This document shows, piece by piece, positions 1 through 10,568 of a stretch of DNA of 64,000 bases (the first letter of the stretch is position 1; the number at the start of each line of letters is the position of its first letter). The DNA comes from Eupeodes corollae. Lineage: Eukaryota; Arthropoda; Insecta; Diptera; Syrphidae. The translations under genes and the position numbers were made by a program. The notes under the pieces are model-generated. The model had not been told where the DNA came from. It ran no database searches and worked only from the letters and a program-made list of their open reading frames with translations. The DNA is taken from NCBI RefSeq assembly GCF_945859685.1, contig NC_079148.1, positions 34,297,946 through 34,361,945 on the forward strand, in the 5' to 3' direction.

Positions 1-985
1 AGGTAGGTATAGGCGTAGATATATGTATATGTGTATAGGGGTTGTGGAAATCCTTCGACTAGACTTTTAGGATTTAATTTGTTGTTGATGAGTTCGGATA
101 ATGACAATTGGTTGTGCGGTAAATGGGGACTTTGGCTCTTTTCTATCTATAGAGGAGTTGAGAGGAGTATGTATAGGAACCGCTTTTGTTAATGAGCGTT
201 TGTATTACACTTATTATCTTCTATTTATTTATTTTTTTTATTTTGGTTTCGTTTGTTTTTGCTTTTGTTTTTAGCCAAGGGGTGATTTTACAAGAGTTAC
301 TTAGTTTGCTTAACTAAATGGATGTTAAGTGGTTTTTGCGGTTATGTTTGCGTAGGAAGGTATACGTTTAATGTACATAGATATAGAGACACGCTTAGCT
401 TGTTAAGGAAGTTTTAGATGAGATTTAACTAACTCAACTCAAAATGTTGCCAATAGTTCCGCCAGCGTTACAAGCTTTGGGAGCGGTGTTGGAGGTTTGT
501 CTAAATTTAAGCCAATTAAGTTAGCAAGGATGTAACCATTCTATGGACGAGCGATGTTATGTTTTATTTTAGATAAAATTTATGATTAAATTCTTTCATG
601 TATTTCCGTGACGGACAGTATGATTAGAGGTTGCAAAGATCGAATAAGAGTAATTTAATTTTGTTTTATTTTAATGGGGGTATAACACCTCCTAAAACCA
701 ATCCATCTACCTAAACTTTTAACTATGAGTAGTGGTCAAAAGATGTCTGAGGTTATAGGTGCTGATGTTGAAATCAAATGAATTTGGGTTCGAATTGACC
801 AAAAGAAGTATGCCTCACTAGGTACTTTAATACCTCCCTTAATTGTTTCAAGACATCCCTTGATTTCAAAGATCTAGAGATCTCCCTTGAAATCTTCAGA
901 TATTTTTTGGTATTTCACGACGCTAATATTTTAAGACATGACTTTCAAGACCTCCCTTCATTGTGCATTATCTATTTGGTATTTC
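1..985. other. No gene recognised
   Basis: AT-rich sequence without an ORF resembling any family I know. It holds short T-rich runs and, near 840-1000, several loosely repeated phrases built on CTCCCTT and TTTCACG. I see no splice-like or promoter-like structure I could defend. Confidence 0.5.
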
Positions 986-995
986 ACGTATCACC

Positions 996-1053
996 CGTAG
1001 CGTGATGGTTAGTGCGTTGGACTAACAACTTAATTTTCGGGGTGTTCTATCCG
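996..1053 (+). repeat. tRNA-derived SINE head, fragment
   Basis: The segment repeats the head of the tRNA SINE found complete near 16.5 kb. It has an A-box-like stretch TGATGGTTAGTGCGTTGGAC and a weaker B-box-like GTGTTCTATCC. The body of the SINE is absent: the head passes within about 10 bases into a LINE 3' fragment. A real tRNA gene is unlikely, because no cloverleaf stems flank these boxes and the same head recurs as part of a longer repeat elsewhere in the window. Confidence 0.55.
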
Positions 1054-1060
1054 AACGACG

Positions 1061-1318
1061 AGTATTTAGAGAGTGCACGCTTGAGCGGCTTCATTCCACC
1101 AGAGGCATTCTTCTTTTTAGACAATCTACCACGTCAGACAACAAACCGTGGATAGGCGACTCCTGTACGATAGGGATGTCAGGGCGCAAGGCAAGTAGTT
1201 ATATTTGCTGCTGTGGTTGTTCTAGTTTTAAGTAGTTTATAGGTAGAATAGGTAGTTTAAGTCAGCTTTAAGTTTTATATTAAGGACCTTATTTTAAGTA
1301 GTTTTTAAGTAAAAATAA
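1061..1318 (+). pseudogene. 3' end fragment of a Jockey-group LINE
   Basis: About 140 bases match the terminal coding part of the LINE at 16180-16340, with the shared phrases ATCTACCACGTCAGAC and GGCGACTCCTGTAC. In translation it gives a PPEAFFFLDN-like start followed by stops, where the longer copy reads PTEAFLFLDRCG. The next 120 bases are an AT-rich untranslated tail with TTTTAAGTAG repeats, also seen after the 16.4-kb copy. It is a 5'-truncated, non-functional relic, and family X copy 1 starts exactly where its A-rich tail ends. Confidence 0.7.
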
Positions 1319-2580
1319 AAAAGAGGCTGGGATGTGACCCACACTGATAACTTCCCATCCCGTCTGTCGATTTGTCTTGCTTCAAAGTTTGTCTATATGT
1401 ACTCGTCAGTTTTTACCAAATTTGCGTACTATTTTTTGTTGATTTTTTTTTTAATGGAAAAACGGAGTGTTGGATTTTTATATACAAATTACTTAATATC
1501 GAAAACAATATTTTCTGTGAAATAAAATAAGTTTGAAGCCAATACTTTTAATTTTTGAAAAGTGATTTAAATTGAAAGTAAATTTTTACCAAGTATTAGA
1601 ATTGTTTTTTTTAGAGTTTTAGTTTTTGTAAAAAAACTGTCAATTCGATTTTTTTCAAAATTTTATCGAATATTGAAAACAATATTTCTTATAAGATAAA
1701 ATTAGTTTGAAGAAAATATTTCAAATTTTTGAAAAGATATTTGAGTCAAAAATCAATTTTCACCAACTTTTAGTAAATTTTTTTTAGGTTTTTAATTTTT
1801 TGCACAAAAACTGTTAATTCGATTTTTTTCAAAATTTTATTGAATGTTGACAACAATATTTGTTGAAAGATAAAAGTTGTTAAAAGCCAATATCTACAAT
1901 TTTTGAAAAGATATTTGAGTCGTAAATCAATTTTTACCAACTTTTATAAATTTTATTTTATGTTTTTATTTTTTGTAAAAAAACTGTCAATTCGATTTTT
2001 CTCAAAATTTTATCAGATATCAAAAACATTATTATTTGTTGCACAAAATTGTTTTGGAGATGAAATCATATTTCAGTCGTAAAATTTTGGAGGTGAAAAA
2101 TTTTTTTTTCAGTTTTATTGATTTATAAAAAAAACCGTTATATTGATTTTTTTCAAAAAATATATTTGTTTGGTATCACGTTACAATATATTATATAAAA
2201 TTTAATTCAAGTCTCTAGCGTTTTTGGTTCGTAAGATATTTAGAGTTAACCAAAATTTTCACCTTTTTTTCAAACTGCTATGGTAAAAAAACCACCTACG
2301 CAATTTTCTTGAGAGCCCTTTCTGCATCTTTCTGCCTTATTATCTGTACAACAAAATTTATTTGAAGTCGATATCTCTTCTGTTCTTGAGCTATGGACGA
2401 CGAAATAAACGTCGCGAACGTACAGACGTACGGACGTACGAACGTACGTACACACGCACGCACAGACATCTTTCTAAAAATCTTTTATTTCGACTCTATT
2501 GACCTTGAAACGTCGAGAAATGTCAAAATTTTCAATTTGACAAATCGGACCCATTATAATAACTTCCTATGGGAAGTTAA
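1319..2580 (+). repeat. Family X repeat, copy 1
   Basis: First of several copies of a repeat I do not recognise. It begins AAAAGAGGCTGGGATG and ends in a hairpin built from ATAACTTCC and GGGAAGTTA. Inside is a tandem of about 174-bp units: the anchor GATTTTT recurs at 1473, 1647, 1821 and 1994, with a last one near 2145. Further in is a conserved block of about 430 bp with the phrase TTCTTGAGCTATGGACGACG, then a run rich in ACGTACG, then the terminal hairpin. An 11-bp inverted match (TAACTTCCCAT near the start, ATGGGAAGTTA at the end) suggests a DNA-transposon-like end, but no transposase is present. Small ORFs here (RTYGRTNVRTHART) are by-products of the ACGT run. Non-autonomous mobile DNA is the likeliest reading. 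Confidence 0.75.
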
Positions 2581-2810
2581 AAAGGACCTTGATATTAGCT
2601 TTTTCTCAAAATTTTCTAATAAATACAAAATAAATAAAATTTAAATTGAAGTAAAATAGATCTTAGGGCCGAAAGGCATTAGTAGTTAGTGTTCTAGTTT
2701 AACTTAGAGTGTCCGTGTGGGACCATTAAGTTAGTTGTAAGTTATGGATAATTAGGCTAGTTTTATGAATTTTTGTCTAGCTTTAAGATAGGTTTAAGAT
2801 TTAATTAATA

Positions 2811-4025
2811 AAAAGAGGCTGGTATGCAACCCACACTGATAACTTCAAATCCCGTCTGTCGATTTGTCTTGCTTAAAAGTTTGTCTATATGTACTCGTAT
2901 CAATTTTTACCACATTTACGAACTATCTTTTGTAGATTTTATTTTTTATGAAAAAACGGACTGTTGGATTTTTATATAAAAATTACTGAATATCGAAAAC
3001 AATATTTTATGTGAAATAAAATAAGTTTGAGCCATTTTTTTTTTAATTTCTGAAAAGATATTTAAGTCGAAAATCAATTTTTACCAACTTTTATAAATTA
3101 TTTTTTAGGTTTTTAGTTTTTGTAAGAAAACAGTCATTTCGATTTTTCTCAAAACTTGTTCTTATGTTGAAAACAATATTTCTTATAAGCAAAAATTAGT
3201 AAGAAGCTATAATTTCAAATTTTTGAAAAGATATTAGAGTCGAAAATCAATTTTTACCGACTTTTATTAATTTTTTTAGGTTTTTATATTTTGTAAGAAA
3301 ACTGTTAATTCGATTGTTTTCAAAATTTTATCGAATGATGAAAACAATATTTCTTATAAGCTAAAATAAGTTTGAAGCCTAAATTTCAAGTTTTTGAAAA
3401 GAAATTTGAATCGATATTCAGTTTTTACCAACTTTGAGTAATGATTATTTTAGATTTTTATTTTTATAAAAAAAACTGTCAATTCGATTTTTCTCAAAAT
3501 TTTATCAGATGTCAAAAACATTATTCTCCGTTGCACAAAATTGTTTTGGAGATAAAATCATATTTTAGTCGTAAAATTTTGGAGGTGACTCATTTTTTTT
3601 TCAGTTTTTTTGATTTATAAAAAAACCGTTGAATGGATTTTTTTCAAAAAATATACTTCTTTGATATCACGTTACAATATATTATATAAAATTTAATTCA
3701 AGTCTCTAGCGCTTTTGGTTCGTAAGATATTTAGGGTTAACCAAAATGTTCGCCTTTTTTTCAAACTGCTATAGTGAAAAAACCACTCACGCAATTTTTT
3801 TGAGAGCCCTTTCTGCATCTTTCTGCCTTATTATCTGTATTACAAAATTTATTTGAAATCGATATCTCTTCTGGTTCTTGAGCTATGGACGACGAAAAAA
3901 ACGCCGCACAGACATCTTTCTAAAAATCTTTTATTTTGACTCTAGGGACCTTGAAACGTCGAGAATTGCAAAATTTTCAATTTGACAAATCGGACCAATT
4001 ACAATAACTTCCTATGGGAAGTTAA
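2811..4025 (+). repeat. Family X repeat, copy 2
   Basis: Same start, same internal period and same terminal hairpin as copy 1, in the same orientation 230 bp downstream. GATTTTT-type anchors lie at 2967, 3141, 3312 and 3486, with a last one near 3636, so the unit number equals copy 1. The ACGTACG-rich run is almost wholly deleted: the text jumps from AAAAACGCCGC directly to ACAGACATC. The 230-bp spacer before it looks like an AT-rich LINE 3' untranslated region ending in TTAATTAATAAAA. Confidence 0.75.
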
Positions 4026-6474
4026 TAAAAAATGTTTTTTCTAGTGAAAACAGAGCACAAGAAAGATACGAAAGCATCCCCAAATAATAAAGTCTTGCCA
4101 ACCTTTAAGTACAAAATGATTCTGGAACTGGGTGAAGTGTCATTCTATTCCAAGCATTCAAAAATTTTATCTGAACTATTTATATGCACTATTTTTACTG
4201 ACTTATTTATCCACACTATTTATTTGTTGTTGTTTATTGAGTGAGATTAAAAACGCCTTTTAAAAAGTTCGTACTGATACCGAACGACTTGAAATCAACG
4301 AACAACAGGTAAAGTTGTGATCGATATTCAGCTCATTATTCAATAATGACCGGCAGAATGGTGGAGTGATCCACAGCCGTAATGGGTGCTTTATTTCAGC
4401 CAAATATTTTCTCAAAAAACCAGTGTTTACACAGAACTGACTTTTTATATAAGTTTTCTCAAATTTTTTCAACTGCCAAGCGAATCACTTCGTTCCTCAA
4501 AGGATTTAAGCTAAAAATAGCTGTTGGTGTCAATACAATCTATGATTTAAAAAGAAACACCTACATGGCCATACACATTAAGTAAGAACATAAACAATGT
4601 TGATTAGATCAAAAATGTTTTTGTTAAAAATATGAAGCCCCTTTTCCACAAAAATTTTAAGCAACTCAACATTTTAAGATACCTTGAAAAAAACATTGAA
4701 ATTGAAGTAAATTTGTTTGTGCCCGCACATCCCAAACACTTTTATTTATTAAATCCATTAAAATGTTCCTGTATTAAGAATCTTGTCACAACTCCCTAAA
4801 AATATAAAAAAACCATTTTTTAACTTTAATGTTTTCACTGAAAACCCGAAAACTAAAAGTATATTTAAAGGAAGTCTGATTGAAGCAATACAAACTGTAA
4901 CCCTATATCTATTTCTTGAGGAGTCTCAAATATGAGACAAGAGTACTGAAACAAATTATTCTGTTTCCAAGCCACAAACTGATGTTACCTTTCCAGCAGG
5001 ATTGAAGGTATGACGTACCTATGTTGCCGTATTAAATCCATTTGAGAGTTGAGATCTAATTAAAACCCAGATAAGAAATAGCTGCAAATTAGTTGGATAT
5101 TAATTTCATTTACATTCACACATATTAACCGATGTACATATATACCAGTTGCTGTGGCATAAGAGAGGTCTTATAATCGTGCCTTGTCTTCGTTGTTAAA
5201 AGAGGAGAAAAATACCTACCATAAAACCGCATTTACATATAAGCCCTTATAGAGCTTCCTTAACCATATTCGTATATCCAAAAGTAAATTGTTTGTTTTA
5301 TTACAACAAATCCGCAAAAGCTCGAAAATCTTTCAGCATCATTAATAGCTAATATGGCAGTTTGGTATCGAGGGGTTTTATCTTCACATCTAGTGGTGCT
5401 GGAACTGGTGCCACATATAAATTTCCCACCTACAAGGATTGTCTATATAAGCAACAGTTTAAAGCCTTACAACGTATACATAACCCACGCATCAGTAAAT
5501 CCCTTCCGAATATGGTAAACAAACATCACGACACAAAGGACATTATCTTCACTTTGAAGGCAACCTTTTACTGACACACTAGCACATACACAGAAACACA
5601 CCCACATGAACATATGTATGTATGTACACAACAGTGATAAAATTATAATTGTCTATGATATTGCCAAGGACCCTCGCTCTTGTTTCAAAACTCATCCCTA
5701 TGGTCTTCTAACAGGCTATGATGGCTTGTACGCAGAAGATACCTATAAATGTATGTTGTTATACGTATGTTCATAGAGCATAATCAAGTAGGCCACATGA
5801 AACAGGTCCTTTAATACAAGTTGAAAGATTTCCCTATGGAGTACAAGTTTGTTATTATTATAGGTATAATCCAATAAATATGTTTTGCGTCCTTAAAGCC
5901 TAGACCTAGACGTTTATGCGTATACGACCTCCTATTTGGCATAGATACTTATATGTATAGGGAGCTAGAGCTTGTCTTTGATGTTTAAGGATTGTTGCTG
6001 CGAATGTTGCATGTATTGCTCTTGGCAGTGGTTTATGTAAGTTTCAATGCTTTTTCGTTCGTTTTTGTAATAGGAGCATAAAATCGTATAGCTACATAGA
6101 GTAGATAGGATAGGATAGCTATCCAATGATGATGATGGTTTTACAATGTATTTTAAAATGGTTTTATATAGCTTAAGAGGGCTCTGATAAGTCCATGCAG
6201 CCACAATAAGATAGGCTTTTTATCAGGGACGTATCTGGTAGGGTTAATGGAGGTTCCAAGCTTTTTAATAATGGTTTGGTTTAAGGTTTTAGAGTTGGCC
6301 ATGCAATATTTGTAATCTGCTGAATATAATCAGTCTTTTGGTTTTTCGTTGACAAAGTTTCAGAAATTGATGTTTCTTATAGGTCTCTGAAGATGACATC
6401 GTAAACCAAGATTCAGAGATTGACGTTTGTTATAACCCTTGTCCAGAGGGTGTGCTTTCTTTTATTTAAAAAAA
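4026..6474. other. No gene recognised
   Basis: About 2.4 kb without a recognisable coding signal or repeat shared with other parts of the window. ORFs of 60-79 codons (for example at 4032-4244, 5362-5574 and, on the minus strand, 5965-6204) match no family I know and fit chance. Microsatellite-like TATGTATG appears near 5613. A host exon or an old unrecognised element cannot be excluded. Confidence 0.45.
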
Positions 6475-6995
6475 TTGTCCTATCCTCTTCATATTCTTTT
6501 CAATTGATTGTTTAGATCCTCAGTTTCTTCAGAACTTTGGGGTAGGAAACATGAAATACAAAATGATCGTCCCATTGCAAAACTCTCCCTATTACTAAGC
6601 TATTTGAATCTATTTTCTGTAAACTTTTATCCTTAATAAAAATCAATAGCTACTTACCTCCTTTCATTTTACCACTCTTTTTCTCGATTCGTTTGAAAAA
6701 CGAAACTGTAGTAAGGACTCTGATAAATTGTGCCATTAGACATTATCTACTAAACTGAGTGCCCAAGGTTTCTTTTTCCTTATACATATAGCAGATCGTA
6801 TAGCCTCATATTTAAAAAGGTGTTGTTATCAAAATTTTGCACCAACTCTGGCGTGCCCCAAGGAATGCCCTTGGGACAATTACTATTGATTTTATTTAAA
6901 CGATTTAATTTGAATTACGAAAACTCGTCTGCTGTAATTTACCCTGATGACAAAAAAGCTTTCAATGTACGCACTCTTTGACGACTTCTTACTTA
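6475..6995 (+). pseudogene. Decayed LINE reverse transcriptase (I/Jockey group)
   Basis: Two RT landmarks survive in different frames. Around 6560-6620 the text reads NDRPIAKLSLLL, the conserved N-Y-R-P-I-A-K-L-S block before the catalytic core. Around 6845-6965 it reads SGVPQGMPLGQLLLILF followed by IYPDDKKAF, the SGVPQGS-LGPLLF block and the Y-x-D-D catalytic loop. The loop has proline in place of the usual alanine. Stops and frame changes separate the pieces and no endonuclease remains. Orientation matches the gypsy element that begins just downstream, but they are unrelated elements. Confidence 0.7.
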
Positions 6996-7068
6996 CTTAG
7001 TTTAATAAAAAGAAGCTTTAACTTAACAGAGTCAAATGTAGTTAGATAGGTAGAAATTGCGATCTTAA

Positions 7069-8640
7069 GGCAACCTAGCCAGAGATCCAACTAGCGCTAT
7101 TAAGATTAAGAAAAGTGACATTGAACTGGTCAGTTATTGTGACAACAAACTGGACTGTATGGGATTTGTGCAGGTAATTGTTAGAACAAATGGGCATGGC
7201 GATTCAAAACAACTTAAAATGTACATTACGCGATTTAATCGGAATCCATTACTTGGACGAGAATGGTTACGTAAAATTAAGTTAGATTGGAAAAAGATTT
7301 TGGATGGTAAACTGAATGAGGTAATGCAGTTAGAAACAACGGTGAGGCTTGATGCTAAGGATGAAATTAAGAAATTGCTTAAAAAATATGAGAAGGTATT
7401 CTCGAAATCTACGGGAACGGTTTTCGAATTGCAAGCTCGATTACACCTTAAGGAAAATATGAAAATTGTATTTTTTAAAGCTCGCCGTGTACCGTTTTCA
7501 CTAATGCAAGCTGTTGAAGATGAGCTAGACAAGTTGGTTCAAAAAGATGTTTTGGTAAAAGTCGAAACAAGCGAATGGGCAACACCGATTGTTGCCGTAA
7601 GAAAAAGTAATAATAAAATCCGAATTTGCAGCTATTACAAGACAACGTTGAATCCTTGTTTGTTTATCGATGAGTACCCACTACCTTCAATCGACGAGTT
7701 GTTCGCCTCAATGGCTGGAGGTAAGAAATTTACTAAAATAGATCTTTCAAAAGCATATCTTCAACTTGAAATTCATCCGGACGTCCAAAGTTTGCTAACA
7801 TTGAACACTTATAAGGGATTGTATATGCCGAAACGAATGATGTTCGGCATTGCATCCGCACCTGCGAAATGGCAACGTCTGATGGAACAGATTTTGAGTG
7901 ACATAGATGGAGTCACGGTATTTTTGGATGACATAAAGATTACGGCTCCGAATGATGCCATACATTTGACTAGTTTGGAACAAGTTTTACAAAGGTTACA
8001 CCGTTATAATATGCGGATAAATTTAGACAAATCCGAGTTCATGGTTGACCAGATTGAGTATTGTGGTTATGTCATCGATTGTCACGGAATTAAAAAGATG
8101 AAGAAAAAAATTGAAGCCATAGAAGACATGAAACAACCTGAAAACAAGGATAAGGTGCGATCATTTATTGGACTCATAAATTATTATGGCCGTTTCCTAC
8201 AAAATTTGAGTACAATTTTATATCCAATAAATAATTTGCTAAAAAACGATACAAAGTTTATCTGGTGCAGCAAATGTGAACGTGCGTTTTCAGAAGTCAA
8301 GCGACAAATGCAATCCGATGTAGTATTGGCACATTATGACCCACAACTGCCATTAGTACTAGCTACGGATGCAAGTCCCTATGGAGTGGGTGCAGTCTTG
8401 AGTCACATTTATAATGATGGATCAGAACGTCCAATACAATACGCGTCACAGACATTATCCGAAGTTCAACAACGATACAGTCAAATCGATCGTGAAGTTT
8501 ATGCCATTATCTTTGGAATTAAAAAATTTTATCAATACTTTTGGGGACGTAGGTTCACTTTGGTTACAGACAATAAACCTATTTCACAAATTTTTTCAAC
8601 TAGAAAAGGGTTGCCAACATTGTCAGCAACGCGTATGTAG
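7069..8640 (+). pseudogene. gypsy pol, part 1: protease tail, RT, RNase H
   Basis: This frame is open from 7069; the first ATG at 7159 is internal to the original polyprotein. Counting from that ATG, residues 1-45 are the end of the protease region, closing with the LLGREWL block that precedes RT. RT covers roughly residues 115-290, with the catalytic loop FLDD at 255-258 where this family usually has F/Y-x-DD. RNase H begins about residue 395 (LATDASPYGVGAVLSH) and carries LSEVQQRYSQIDREVYAI. The frame ends at a TAG at 8638, where related elements continue, and a T-run just beyond carries a one-base frame change. Confidence 0.88.
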
Positions 8641-8656
8641 CATTATGCAATTTTTT

Positions 8657-9508
8657 TTGGAATCCTTTGACAATGAAATACAATGCAAGCGATCGAAAGA
8701 AAATGGAAATGCGGATGCGTTGTCCAGATTACCGATTAAACAAACAAATAATACCATTGAAGAAGTCGACCACTTGGAAGTGAATGCAATCGAAAATTTA
8801 CCAGTGTCAGTAGTAGAATTGGCAGATGCTACGCAAAAAGACGAAACAGTTCGAAAATTGATTCAAGCTTTGAAATTTGGTCAAGAATGCGAAACAAGAG
8901 ATCGTTTTGGAATCGAACAAACCGAATTTGCACTACAAAGGGGCTGTTTAATGAGAAACATAAGAGTTTACATACCACCAACTTTAAGAAATCGAGTTCT
9001 TAACGAGCTACAATCTGCGCATTTCGGTATGACCAAAATGAAATCTCTTGCTCGTGGATATTGTTGGTGGACTAACATGGATAAAGACATAGAGGCAATG
9101 GTGATGAATTGCTCGAACTGCCAATCAACGCGACCCGAGGCTAAAGGAGTACGACCAACACACAGTTGGGAAACACCATCTAAACCTTTTGATCGGGTGC
9201 ATGCAGATTTTGCTGGTCCGTTTATGGGGCAGTACTTTTTTATATTAGTAGACGCTTTTTCGAAGTGGCCAGAAGTGCACATTTTACAGAATATGACTGC
9301 CTAAACTACAATACGAAAATGCCGAGAGATATTTTCTACCTTTGGATTACCAATCACATTTGTTTCTGATTGGGGGCCCCAATTCATGTCATCAGAATTC
9401 CAAGAATTTCTAACACTAAATGGAATTCATCATAAGCGTGGAGCACCTTACCATCCAGCTTCGAATGGTCAAGCGGAGAGATACGTCCAGACAATAAAAA
9501 TAAATTGA
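8657..9508 (+). pseudogene. gypsy pol, part 2: H2C2 finger and integrase core
   Basis: After the frame change the text resumes with the end of the RNase H/connection region (ENGNADALSRLP). The integrase zinc finger follows: LQSAHFGMTKMK, then WWTNMD and CSNCQ. The first histidine of the usual H-x3-H pair is replaced by glutamine. The integrase core shows DFAGPF (first Asp), a premature TAA at 9302, then VSDWGPQF (second Asp) and NGQAERY (Glu). The frame closes at a TGA at 9506, consistent with a single-base loss in an A-rich stretch just before it. Confidence 0.85.
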
Positions 9509-10206
9509 AAGCCATTAAGTGCAATTGTAACGAAATTGGAAAAGCTTTGAGCAATATTTTAATGTCGTACCACCGAGCTATTCATACAGAAACAGGTAAA
9601 TCACCGGCTATGATTATGTTTGGATGTCAAATAAGATCAAAACCTGTTTTGATGTTGCCAACATCACCAACTAAAGTCAAACCAAGACAACCAAGCGCAC
9701 CAAAATTTGCTATCAATCAGCGGGTAGCAGTGCGTGATTATTTATCGGGGGAAAAATGGAAGTTTGGTCGAGTAATTGAAATTTTCGGTAAGTTACATTT
9801 TAACATTAAATTAGACGATGTTCGTATATGGAAACGACATGTTGATCAAATGAGAAGTATTGGTGAAGACATTGAAAAATCTCCAATAACATTACCTGTA
9901 CAAACGGACGGCGATAGCGAAGATGAAATAATAGATCCTAAGGAAACTCAGAATGTTAGTTTAGCTGAGACATTAGACCAAATCGAAAGGCCAAATTTGT
10001 CAGAATTCACATCAGTCCAAATTGATAAGCCAAATATGTCGGAGACCTCTGCCAGGTCGGCTGCGCTCTCGGATGATTTAGGTAATTCAAATGAAGGTAT
10101 TCAAATACCTCCAGCAATTAGACGTTCTGAAAGAGCACGCCAGGCTCCAGATCGTTACGGTTTTGGAAGAGAAAATTTTTCATTTTCTTTTGTTAAAGTT
10201 TATTGA
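9505..10206 (+). pseudogene. gypsy pol, part 3: integrase C-terminus
   Basis: Continuation of integrase in another frame, 233 codons to a normal-looking terminal stop. It begins after the catalytic Glu with YHRAIHTETGKSPAMIMFG, the standard end of the core. It then shows the C-terminal chromatin/DNA-binding region with VRDYLSGEKWKFGRV and WKRHVDQM, and ends with the RRSERARQAPDRYG tail typical of this group. The start at 9505 is a TTG inside the original ORF, not a true start. The piece has no lesions of its own. Confidence 0.85.
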
Positions 10207-10324
10207 ATTGTTTTTTTTTTTTATTATATCTATTTTCTGAAATTGTATATAAATGAATTAAGTTTGACTCTAAATTATTATGATCTTATTTATATTTGTT
10301 TGTGAGAGGTTAAACAATTCTCAC

Positions 10325-10335
10325 GAGGGAAGAGC
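10325..10335 (+). promoter_or_regulatory. Polypurine tract of the gypsy element
   Basis: GAGGGAAGAGC sits immediately before the TG that opens the LTR. In LTR elements a purine-rich stretch here primes plus-strand DNA synthesis. The call rests on position and composition. Confidence 0.6.
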
Positions 10336-10568
10336 TGTTGTATCTGAACAAGGAATTATTAGTATCTAATACTCCACAGTATATTATACTGTACATTTCT
10401 CAATCAAGTTAGCAAACTATGTATATATTATTATTTGTCACTCTGATTTATATTCTTCACTAATAATCACTTTTTGTACAAACGTGAAAGAAAAAACACG
10501 TATCTTAAATAAAGCAATTTAATTATTTTGTAAACGAAGGATTTTCTTTATTTCTTACAATACAACCA
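10336..10568 (+). repeat. 3' LTR of the gypsy element
   Basis: The 233-bp segment starts TGTTGTATC and ends ACAATACAACCA, so it has the usual TG...CA ends with a short imperfect inverted match. It carries an AATAAA poly(A) signal near 10508. No second copy is present in the window, so the boundaries rest on the ends, the polypurine tract and the abrupt change to LOA-like LINE sequence at 10569. Confidence 0.65.

Larger units (their letters stand above)
7069..10568 (+). mobile_element. Ty3/gypsy LTR retrotransposon, 5'-truncated, inactive
   Basis: Pol order protease tail, RT, RNase H, H2C2 zinc finger, integrase core, integrase C-terminus, then polypurine tract and a 3' LTR identifies a Ty3/gypsy element. 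The wording of the RT and RNase H region resembles the K02A2.6-like proteins common in insects. Gag, most of protease, the primer-binding site and the 5' LTR are missing. The frame is open back to a stop at 7066-7068. At least four lesions break pol, so this copy cannot be autonomous. Its LTR end abuts a LOA-like LINE at 10569, suggesting it landed inside that LINE. Confidence 0.9.

Noticed and set aside
2393..2644. Conserved small ORF (RTYGRTNVRTHARTD) present in three X copies
   Set aside because: It arises from the ACGTACG run of the repeat. The reading frame is broken in copies 2 and 4, and both strands give similar ORFs.
4600..4930. Possible LINE C-terminal remnant
   Set aside because: A stretch resembling LPKNIKKPFFNFNVF suggested it, but nothing upstream supports RT, and the match is too short.
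7134..7532. Minus-strand 132-codon ORF
   Set aside because: Antisense of the gypsy RT region. No motif.
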